Source: Legionella beliardensis (GTDB taxonomy: Bacteria; Pseudomonadota; Gammaproteobacteria; Legionellales; Legionellaceae). From it: a stretch of 64,000 nt of DNA. Positions 57,369 to 64,000 of this stretch are shown here, piece by piece. The position numbers and the translations under genes are program-made. The notes under the pieces are model-generated. The model had not been told where the DNA came from and did not search any database. It saw only the letters and a list, made by a program, of their open reading frames with translations. The stretch covers positions 1,885,501-1,949,500 of the forward strand of contig NZ_UGNV01000001.1 in assembly GCF_900452395.1 (NCBI RefSeq), in the 5' to 3' direction. The stretch's first letter is position 1. Each line of letters begins with the position of its first letter.

Positions 57369-57534
57369 TATTATAAAAGTATGATTCTAAACTAGCTATT
57401 TCAAAGGTGATTAGTGTAGCAAAATTGTAACAAAGTACCGCTGAAATCCCTTAAAATCAGGTGGTTTCAGGCAGTAGTTGATACATTTGTTACATTGCAA
57501 GGCATTGATTTATAAATAAATTATATTTGACTAT
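57369..57534. other. Short gene-free region, right edge of the island
   Basis: No gene or motif recognised. Confidence 0.4.
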
Positions 57535-57584
57535 TCAGGATACGAACCCGGGGGTGGGAAGTTCGAATCCTTCCGGGTACGCCA
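57535..57584 (+). pseudogene. 3' fragment of tRNA-Arg, candidate attR of a genomic island
   Basis: From TTCAGGATACGAACC to the encoded CCA, this matches the anticodon loop, variable loop, T arm and acceptor 3' strand of tRNA-Arg(ACG) at 42250-42326. A 17-base identical core (GTTCGAATCCTTCCGGG) covers the T arm. Even the flanking TTTT-GGAxTGA-TAATCAA downstream is similar in both places. The 5' half of the tRNA is missing, so it cannot work. Same orientation and missing 5' half are what integration at a tRNA 3' end leaves behind. Confidence 0.8.
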
Positions 57585-58063
57585 TTTTCGGATTGATAAT
57601 CAAGCAATTACAAAAATTTCAGGCCTTCCCTGTTTTAAGAGCACATTAATCAACCGCATAAAATCTGTAGGTTGCTCAATCCTCAGGAATTAGTTAACCA
57701 AGATGTTAAAGACAACTGTAATCATTTCAGAGCGATGAAAACTATTGATAAGTTAACTCTAAACACCCACAATTGGTTGATAAAAATTCAATTTAATTCT
57801 GATAAGATCACAAGCTTTTTTAGGAAAAAAGAAGTCGTTTATGCAGTAGTATAATTATTATTATACTTTAGGGCCGGGGTAATCATAAATCTCTTGGAGT
57901 TGTAGGACTTTCTAGCCCTGCTAAAGTACATGCTGCCTAAGCCTATAGTGTTGCAAAATAAAACTGCCGTAGTGGATTTCATGAATATTTTCTCTAAACT
58001 TAAAAAAACCATTAGATTTGAAATGGCAACATTAAGGTATCCGTTGATATGTTTTGTAGCTTT
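57585..58063. other. Gene-free region after the tRNA fragment
   Basis: About 480 bp with only short frames (57672-57854 and 57930-58133) that lack ribosome sites and recognisable sequence. No RNA gene or repeat family member was identified. Confidence 0.5.
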
Positions 58064-59881
58064 TTATTTTTTTTGTGGTGAACAAAAAGGATTATCTAAT
58101 AGGTCAATAATGTCATCGCATTTCATATTCTGAGCTTCTCGTAATTCTGGAATATTATATTTTTTTACAATTTCTCCAAGCTCTCCATTACTAAGAGCAA
58201 ATAACATTTCGGTTGAAAAACGCTCAAAATCCATTTCTTCACCGCAAAGCTTTATTAATTCTTTTGCAGCGATTAATTCTACGTGTTCACTAATATCACT
58301 AAATCGACTCCAAAATTTGCTAGACTGCTGCAGCTCGTGTTTCTTAATATATTTTTCTAATTCTAATTTTAATGCGTCTAAGTCATCTAATTCTGCTTCT
58401 TGATTACATGCAGTCGCTTTAATTTCTTGAAGACTTTGCTTCATAGCGCAAGTAGAGCGAGTTTCATTAAAGGACAACCACTCACCAGTAGTCACTTTAA
58501 AAATTGGGTCAATTATTGAAAATACACCCGTAACGACTAATACAATTTCAGCAATTAGTTTTGTAGCTTTCCCAATAATACTCCGATTGAAATCTAACGC
58601 TTGTTTTTCAAATTCTCTCTGAGCGTTATCAATACGTTTAACAAACGTATTTAAATCTTTTTCTCCAGCTGTTAAATAGTCGAAACTGGCTTCAAAAATT
58701 TCTCTTTTAAAAACTTTTGAGTGATTGACAATTAGAGTGGTTTTTGTGTTTTTTGAGCTATCTTCACCCTTTTTTTCATCTCTTATAACCTGAGCTAAAT
58801 AGGTTGTCACGCTGTCTATCTTATTAACAATCTCAATAAATTTTTTTGATTGACGATCATTTTTAAGAATTAATTCAAGAAGCTCTTTTCCCGGATCAAT
58901 TAATTGAGAATCTTCTCTATATAGTTTATAAATAGTAATTATAGCATTTGCTTGTGACGCCGTTATTGAAAAATCTGCCGGCCTAACTGTTGAGATACTT
59001 TCCAAAATTCTTTTTGCCTCTTCTATAAGCATGTCGGTATAGAGAGGATCAATACTAATATTCGCCTCCTCAGTACCGAATATTTTTTGTGAAAATTCGG
59101 GCGGGGTGAAATATAAAGTTCTATTGAAGTCTTCAAATAAATCGTCACCATATCGCTCTTTTATTCGGGCTTCAAAGTTGCTGTCGTATCGAGGGCGCTG
59201 TTGTGTATACCCTTGTTTTAGAAACTGCATTTTGATATGCCAATCTATTATTTCACGCCCCAACCAGTCTTTATGAGAATGATGTGGGATCAACCAGTTT
59301 TTCGCATCGGTTTCTTGTGGAAATTTGGCAACCATTTGTTGAAAAAAATTATTATGGAGAAAACCTTTTTCTAAATTATGAGTAACGAGCAAGGTGACGG
59401 CCGATCTTATATTTTTACACTTAGTTAAATCATGGTATTTTTTATAAAGTGAAAAGGGAGTAGAATCAAATATTTCACCAGGTACAGGTTGATTAGCTAT
59501 AATATCCATAGGAATAGCTAGGTCATCCAATTTTTGAGCTACAGAAAAACAAGTAACTGCACCCCGACTAAACCCTTGTAAGCCTATATTGTCAATTTTT
59601 CCTTGATTATTGTCTCGACCTTTAATTACATAAATTCCATCACCAAATTCTGCTTCAAGTTTATCGAGATCTAGCAATTTATCAGCCGTAAATGCTGCTC
59701 TTATTTTGCTTGCAACAATTTCTAAATCTGGAAAAACCACACCATTACCTATATTTTTTTTTTGACAACCTTTAAAGTAAACCCTTATTACATCGTCATT
59801 AAAGGATTGTTTTTCTAATTCTTGATCATCGAATTTTCCATCATCGCCTGTTCCAGCAAAAGAGAATATTACCTTTGGCAT
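58064..59881 (-). CDS. DUF2235/Tle1-like lipase-fold protein, possible effector
   Basis: The 605-residue protein begins PKVIFSFAGTGDDGKF, like the 'dGTgN' start of DUF2235/Tle1-like hydrolases, and has a nucleophile elbow G103-F-S105-R-G-A in GLQGFSRGAVTCF. This GxSRGA form is typical of Tle1-type phospholipases and of some Legionella effectors. H-rich segments (LIPHHSHKDWLG) may supply the histidine. The C-terminal third is charged and helical, with one hydrophobic pair (IAEIVLVVTGVFSIIDPIF) that could insert in a membrane. No signal peptide; no T6SS genes nearby, so Dot/Icm export is the natural guess. Confidence 0.7.
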   Translation of the reverse strand: MPKVIFSFAGTGDDGKFDDQELEKQSFNDDVIRVYFKGCQKKNIGNGVVFPDLEIVASKIRAAFTADKLLDLDKLEAEFGDGIYVIKGRDNNQGKIDNIGLQGFSRGAVTCFSVAQKLDDLAIPMDIIANQPVPGEIFDSTPFSLYKKYHDLTKCKNIRSAVTLLVTHNLEKGFLHNNFFQQMVAKFPQETDAKNWLIPHHSHKDWLGREIIDWHIKMQFLKQGYTQQRPRYDSNFEARIKERYGDDLFEDFNRTLYFTPPEFSQKIFGTEEANISIDPLYTDMLIEEAKRILESISTVRPADFSITASQANAIITIYKLYREDSQLIDPGKELLELILKNDRQSKKFIEIVNKIDSVTTYLAQVIRDEKKGEDSSKNTKTTLIVNHSKVFKREIFEASFDYLTAGEKDLNTFVKRIDNAQREFEKQALDFNRSIIGKATKLIAEIVLVVTGVFSIIDPIFKVTTGEWLSFNETRSTCAMKQSLQEIKATACNQEAELDDLDALKLELEKYIKKHELQQSSKFWSRFSDISEHVELIAAKELIKLCGEEMDFERFSTEMLFALSNGELGEIVKKYNIPELREAQNMKCDDIIDLLDNPFCSPQKK

Positions 59882-60384
59882 ATCATCGCCTTGTAGACAA
59901 TAAAAACATATTTAATTATATGACAAAATTTTAAACAAATACGATCCTTATACTTTTTTTATCTTTTTCCTCATTATAAAAAGAGGTCTAAAATTAGGTT
60001 TACAAGTTACAAAACAATTTTTTAAGATAAAATAGATGCTTAGATATTGAAAAGTTGGTAAGGTATTTGGTCCTTTTGCGAAAAATTAATAATCTTATAA
60101 AGACAAAATTTAAGATTATTTTCTTCAGTAGCTCATCCAAGTCATAATACGGACATGAACCTTCCCTATCTCGTTTCTAAAATGAATATTAAGCTACCTC
60201 TAATCACTGTTTAATCACTTACATTAAGAAGTAAAAGATACCTATTTGTTCGTTCAATATGCTCTTAAAGAAGATAAAAGATAAACTACTATTTAAATAA
60301 TTAGTATATTACAAAAAGTTTTAAAAAAGGACTGTTTTTAAATATTTGCATCCCTTTGCAAAGACTATAGCTAATTTTAATTAG
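59882..60384. other. Gene-free AT-rich stretch
   Basis: About 500 bp with stops in all frames and no recognised signal. It separates the lipase-like gene from the ankyrin gene; both are on the minus strand. Confidence 0.5.
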
Positions 60385-61365
60385 CTAACCTTTTCTTTTA
60401 ATTATAAAGTTACATTCTTCTGCTAATGGCTCTTCTGTTTGTTTTCTTTTAGAGAACAATGAAGAGCTTGCCGAAAAACAATGGTCCTTACTTAAGCCAT
60501 GTTGATGAGAATTATCATTTATCGATTTAAGATGGTTTATAATAAGGTTAGCAATTTCATTATGGCCCATTATTTTAGCAATATCATAAGGCTTCATTTT
60601 AACCTGCTTTGAAGATTGTGTTTTTAAAAACTCATGCATGCGTTGACCGATTTCAGGGTTTTGTTGTCTTTCTGACTTATCGGCTGCAAATTTTACAAGC
60701 TCATCTATGGTTGATTCAAAAGAAATTTCAACATCACACCTTTTACTAGCCAGTAGTAATTTAACTACCTCAACATGACCAAATTGTGCTGCAATAAACA
60801 CAGGTGTAGCATTATCTATTAGCACTTTATTTAAGTCTGCATTTTCTTTAATTAAAACCTCAATCACTGCAACATGGCCCCTTTGCGCTGCAATAAAAGT
60901 CGGTGTAGTACCATCTGCCATGGCTTTATTTACATCAGCTTTTCCTTTAATTAAGGCTGTCATAACAGTAGCATCTCCTATTGCCGCAGCAATCATAGCA
61001 GCGGTTACACCATCTTTATCAGCTTGATCAAAATTAGCACCCTTTTCGGCTAAAATAGTAATGACTGACATGTGACGTAATCGTGCAGCAGCCATTAGAG
61101 GAGTTACGCCATTTATATCAGGCTTATCTAAATTCGCGCCTTTTTCTGCTAAAATAATGATGGTCGAAATATAACCAAGTTTTGCTGCCAAAGAAATAGG
61201 CGTTACTCCGCTTGCATCACCCTTATTTAAATCAACCCCTTTTTCAACTAAAATTGTAAGCATTTCAATAAAATCATTTTCTACAGCAATATAAAGGGGA
61301 GTTTGACCTTTCGGCGTTGTTTTATTTAAAAACTCTATATCAACAACATTAACTAAAGCTGTCAT
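60385..61365 (-). CDS. Ankyrin-repeat protein; frame opens upstream and may be the C-terminal part of a split gene
   Basis: From ATG 61365 the frame gives 326 residues with six consecutive ~33-residue ankyrin repeats (TPLYIAVENDFIEML, TPISLAAKLGYISTI, TPLMAAARLRHMSVI, TAAMIAAAIGDATVM, TPTFIAAQRGHVAVI, TPVFIAAQFGHVEVV), then a charged tail. The frame is open for 40 codons upstream of this ATG, to a TGA at 61486-61488. Those codons encode another repeat-like unit (ITLALLVAQQNDTAFMTAL) but no ATG. It therefore overlaps the 3' end of the upstream ORF in the -1 frame at a run of seven A's. Ankyrin arrays bind proteins; effector status is inferred. Confidence 0.8.
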   Translation of the reverse strand: MTALVNVVDIEFLNKTTPKGQTPLYIAVENDFIEMLTILVEKGVDLNKGDASGVTPISLAAKLGYISTIIILAEKGANLDKPDINGVTPLMAAARLRHMSVITILAEKGANFDQADKDGVTAAMIAAAIGDATVMTALIKGKADVNKAMADGTTPTFIAAQRGHVAVIEVLIKENADLNKVLIDNATPVFIAAQFGHVEVVKLLLASKRCDVEISFESTIDELVKFAADKSERQQNPEIGQRMHEFLKTQSSKQVKMKPYDIAKIMGHNEIANLIINHLKSINDNSHQHGLSKDHCFSASSSLFSKRKQTEEPLAEECNFIIKRKG

Positions 61366-61472
61366 AAATGCCGTATCATTTTGTTGCGCAACTAATAAAG
61401 CTAATGTAATACCATCTTCACCTTCCCGCAGAGCAAGCTCTTTTAATGCCTCAGCACTTGGCTCTACAGGAA

Positions 61473-62216
61473 TTATTTTTTTAATTCAAAATTAATAATA
61501 TTATTGGTAGTTAAGATAAAACTTGTATTAAAAGCAACATAGGGGGATGAATTATTAGGATTAAGAGCCTTGATGATATTATCAACCAAATTATAATCTA
61601 TAGCTGTCCTTGTCATCGTTATTAAAGGCTGATTTATATCACGAAATAACCAGCCTAAACTAGCGGTATAACTTAATGAAATAGCATGATTATAGCTTGA
61701 TAGTAAAAAACCAACGGGTTTATTATTATCCTTTAAATTATTATTTATTAAATAAGCTAATCCATGAAGATAGTTGTAAAGTTCATCTCGTGCTAGAATC
61801 TTAGGCTCTGAATAGATTTGTTTTAAATGGCCTTGGGCCTCAACCATAGCAGAAGATGCCACGGGTGAAATCAGGGAAATATCATTTTGATTTAGATTTT
61901 GCTCGAATAAGGTAATATATTTCTCAGGTGAATGAAATAGTTCCAAACTGTCAAAAAAAGCAAGTATGCTTAGTAGAGCGTTATCTTCATCATTAAGATT
62001 TTGGCCTTTTTTAGATTGGGTTTGCTGTATTTTCGCCAATAACAAATCATGGGGTATGACTTGAATAAGAGCCATCCGTAATTCAAAACGTTTGAGCTCT
62101 TGCTCGCCTAAAAAAGTTGCTTCCAACCAGCGCAGCGAAAAACCATGACACAAGCCTGAGGTTTCTTTATATCCTAATACGTTATGTAAATTTAATAATG
62201 CCCTATGCAATGCCAT
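61473..62216 (-). CDS. Papain/YopT-like cysteine-protease-fold protein, probable N-terminal part of the ankyrin protein
   Basis: The 247-residue ORF has a possible Cys-His-Asp triad in the order and context of C58-like peptidases: C23 in SGLCHGFSLRW, H177 in SYNHAISLSY and D193 in LGWLFRDINQP. The last resembles the FFDPN segment of YopT-type proteases. It ends with FELKK and TAA at 61473-61475, directly after an A7 tract at 61476-61482 (minus-strand sense). A -1 shift there would continue into the ankyrin frame without a break, giving ~610 residues. Protease plus ankyrin is a known architecture in Legionella effectors. No signal peptide. Confidence 0.7.
   Translation of the reverse strand: MALHRALLNLHNVLGYKETSGLCHGFSLRWLEATFLGEQELKRFELRMALIQVIPHDLLLAKIQQTQSKKGQNLNDEDNALLSILAFFDSLELFHSPEKYITLFEQNLNQNDISLISPVASSAMVEAQGHLKQIYSEPKILARDELYNYLHGLAYLINNNLKDNNKPVGFLLSSYNHAISLSYTASLGWLFRDINQPLITMTRTAIDYNLVDNIIKALNPNNSSPYVAFNTSFILTTNNIINFELKK
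61476..61482 (-). promoter_or_regulatory. A7 tract at the junction of the protease-like and ankyrin ORFs (possible slippage site)
   Basis: On the minus strand GAATT-AAAAAAA-TAATT ends the upstream ORF. Reading the final AAA AAA and shifting -1 avoids the TAA and enters the ankyrin frame. Such runs undergo replication, transcription or ribosomal slippage, so the tract could be a simple frameshift mutation, a phase-variable switch or a recoding site. Confidence 0.45.
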
Positions 62217-62563
62217 AGTATGGTGAATTATTAATATAATTGTTTAATTTTAGCACAAATAAATTATTAATGAAAAACTAACAAGGTTCTTTTCTGCTTT
62301 TCTAAGTAAAATACTATTACACTGGCAGTAAAAACTGTTATATGGGGTACACATTAATTATTTCTTACAATATGTGGGCTATTTTTTAAATTCTTAGTCA
62401 GTGAACAATTTGGTCTATATAGTTACGTTTAATATCTGCTTAAAATTTATGATTTTGTAAGTTTAATCTTTTTTGCAATAGAGCCAATATTACTTATTAT
62501 AATACAATTCATTTAATTGACTTAAATATGCTTTTATTGTAGTATAATTGACCTATAATTTAT
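62217..62563. other. Intergenic region with an IS6-family-like right end
   Basis: No gene. The segment 62403-62485 resembles 55407-55483 and ends TTTGCAATAGAGCC, like an IS6 terminus. The rest is AT-rich promoter DNA for the divergent genes. Confidence 0.5.
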
Positions 62564-63676
62564 ATGTTCTTTTTTATGTTCTCAAATACAGCCCAAAGAC
62601 ATCAAGCATCAACTACTCGCAAAAAAGAACAGGCAAATAAAGTTTGGGTTTATGCTAATACTTGTACCGCTTATGAAGGGTCATTGAGTCATATTCCTTT
62701 TGCGGAAGAAAAAATAAAATGCCAATTTTATAATGATAAACATGAATTAATTGCCTTAGAGAAGATTGGTACTACTGCTCAGAACAATCGAAAAACCAAG
62801 GGCTTACATTTTAAACCTATCGTCTCTAGTACAGAAAGCTATTCATCAGAAGCCTTCAGCTATACTAGTTTAAGCACGCCCTCAATTACTGCTTTACCGG
62901 CCGTTTTTGTTGATTCATTTGAAAATGAAAATGGCCATAGTAACTATAGCTATTCTTCAAATTATTCTACTCAAACACAGAGTAATTTAACTCAAAAAAT
63001 ATGGGATATTTCTGAATCAGAAACAGTTATGGCTGATAATCCTTGTTTTGACAATATAAATTTAAATAATTTTGTTACATCTATTGACTCAGAAGACTGT
63101 GAAAATTGTTATTCATCAAATGCTTTCAGCCAAGCTAATAAATTTAACAATCAGTTCATCGAAACCACTGGACAACAACTAGAAGATAGCTTAGATGTTC
63201 GTAATGAAAATCCAAGTGAACTTCAAAAAACTCCAATGTCACTTAACCCCGATTTAACTTATGAAAACTTCCTACACATGTCAGTAGAGGAGAATCCTTT
63301 TTTAAGTGTAACTTATTTACCGCCAGACTATATTGATTATTTTAACGAATCGATTGAAGAATCACCCTACCCTAAACACGCGTCAATCTCATCTGGTTCT
63401 ACTGGAGAGGTTAATTTAGATGAGTTAAAATCTTGGCCAGATGACCTTATTTCGCAAGAATCAACCGATTTTTCTTTTGCAGAAGAAGGCCGAACAGTAG
63501 ATCAAGGCAGCGTGCCTGAAATTGAGCTTGAAAAAATTGCTGAACGGCAAAAAAACGCTATTAGTTCATCTTCACTTGCTCAAAGTCCCATGACATTTTT
63601 TACCTCAAAATCGAAAAGGTCGAGTGTTGACGACTGCGATGAACCAAGGAGACAACATAAAGCCTCAAAATGTTAG
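62564..63676 (+). CDS. Hypothetical acidic, Ser/Asn-rich protein, possible effector
   Basis: A 370-residue, mostly low-complexity protein rich in Ser, Asn, Glu and Tyr (SNYSYSSNYSTQTQSN; ENPFLSVTYLPPDYIDYFNES). The N-terminal ~80 residues look more folded (KKEQANKVWVYANTC, IKCQFYNDKHELIALEKI). The C-terminal end is basic (KSKRSSVDDCDEPRRQHKASKC). Start is ATG 62564, or ATG 62576; neither has a strong ribosome site. There is no signal peptide or known domain. Composition and isolation suggest a host-directed or lineage-specific protein. Confidence 0.55.
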   Translation: MFFFMFSNTAQRHQASTTRKKEQANKVWVYANTCTAYEGSLSHIPFAEEKIKCQFYNDKHELIALEKIGTTAQNNRKTKGLHFKPIVSSTESYSSEAFSYTSLSTPSITALPAVFVDSFENENGHSNYSYSSNYSTQTQSNLTQKIWDISESETVMADNPCFDNINLNNFVTSIDSEDCENCYSSNAFSQANKFNNQFIETTGQQLEDSLDVRNENPSELQKTPMSLNPDLTYENFLHMSVEENPFLSVTYLPPDYIDYFNESIEESPYPKHASISSGSTGEVNLDELKSWPDDLISQESTDFSFAEEGRTVDQGSVPEIELEKIAERQKNAISSSSLAQSPMTFFTSKSKRSSVDDCDEPRRQHKASKC

Positions 63677-63860
63677 CTTAGATAGGGTCTCAAGAAACGA
63701 CCGTTCTTGAGACTATTCCACCTATTTATAGAGGATACAAGCATTGTTGCTGAGAGCCATTCTGAAGATGGATTTGGATCGAGTAGGAGCATTCGCCTTT
63801 TAAGTGCTTACTCAATTTAAATACCTATTAATTTATAAGTAATCTCAAAACGAACATTAT
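63677..63860. other. Intergenic region between convergent genes
   Basis: CAAGAAACGACCGTTCTTG (63690-63708) is a hairpin about 14 bp after the upstream stop codon and may act as a terminator; no gene is present. Confidence 0.45.
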
Positions 63861-64000
63861 TTAAGCTAAAATAGTTAACCCTTTATCGGCTATTAAATTT
63901 AGTAATTTTAAGGAAGTACCTCTTGGGTGTTTCTCCCCTTGTTCCCATTGTCGAACAGTTGAGGGTGATGTGTTTAAATATTTAGCGAAAACGACCTGAC
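63861..64000 (-). CDS. HigA/NadS-like XRE-family antitoxin, C-terminal part (runs off the window)
   Basis: The frame entering from the right edge reads QVVFAKYLNTSPSTVRQWEQG, then EKHPRGTSLKLLNLIADKGLTILA, and stops at 63861. This is the Xre helix-turn-helix and C-terminal helix of the HigA/NadS antitoxin family. A HigB/RelE-type toxin gene is expected upstream (beyond 64000). It would repress its own operon and neutralise the toxin. The N-terminus lies outside the window. Confidence 0.85.
   Translation of the reverse strand, partial: QVVFAKYLNTSPSTVRQWEQGEKHPRGTSLKLLNLIADKGLTILA

Noticed and set aside
57672..58133. Two short plus-strand frames after the tRNA fragment
   Set aside because: No ribosome sites, no similarity recognised; the second overlaps the end of the lipase-like gene on the other strand.

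Overview
The window looks like a chromosomal segment of a low-GC gammaproteobacterium of the order Legionellales, most likely Legionella or a close relative. This rests on gene content: phosphatidylcholine synthase, the 180-kDa-class NAD-glutamate dehydrogenase, a divergent CsrA paralogue, an S1/P1 nuclease, and several large host-style proteins (ankyrin, coiled-coil, lipase-like) of the kind that Legionella exports through Dot/Icm. The species is not determined. No secretion machinery lies in the window, so every 'effector' label is inference.

Layout. 1-5775: end of a histone-deacetylase-family gene, a CoA-type Nudix hydrolase, pabB, and the pyruvate dehydrogenase operon (E1 alpha, E1 beta, E2). 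5841-6702: a GIY-YIG endonuclease pseudogene inside two ~90-bp inverted repeats built of palindromic units. 6759-11288: a 1509-residue predicted coiled-coil protein. 11393-19237: S1/P1 nuclease, then tolB-tolA-tolR-tolQ-ybgC-ruvB on the minus strand, ygfX-sdhE, and divergent ygfZ. 19408-29778: NAD-glutamate dehydrogenase, an L,D-transpeptidase, an aldehyde dehydrogenase, phosphatidylcholine synthase, a small secreted protein, a membrane protein, a redoxin and a NIF3/YqfO-like protein. 30260-32227: rpsF-rpsR-(DUF2232-like)-rplI. 32595-37386: accessory genes, comprising a Rossmann-motif protein split by an in-frame TAA, a small ankyrin-like protein, a CsrA paralogue and a PAP2 membrane enzyme. 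37373-41693: a LysM L,D-transpeptidase and a two-gene beta-oxidation operon. 42150-42326: tRNA-Ser(GCT) and tRNA-Arg(ACG).

From tRNA-Arg rightward the DNA changes character. A degraded 3' copy of the same tRNA lies at 57535-57584, in the same orientation, bracketing about 15 kb that looks like an old genomic island. It holds small ORFs, a GH114 glycosidase, a predicted outer-membrane barrel, an autotransporter with Pmp-like repeats, a secreted alpha/beta hydrolase, a secreted beta-propeller-like protein, a Wzy-like polymerase between ~100-bp direct repeats, and IS6-family remnants. No integrase was found.

58064-64000 continues with accessory genes: a lipase-like protein, an N-terminal cysteine-protease-like ORF joined through an A7 tract to an ankyrin ORF in the -1 frame, an acidic Ser-rich protein, and the C-terminus of a HigA/NadS-like antitoxin at the window edge. 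The strongest leads are the GIY-YIG inverted-repeat element, the A7-split protease-ankyrin gene, the tRNA-Arg island and the Pmp-like autotransporter.
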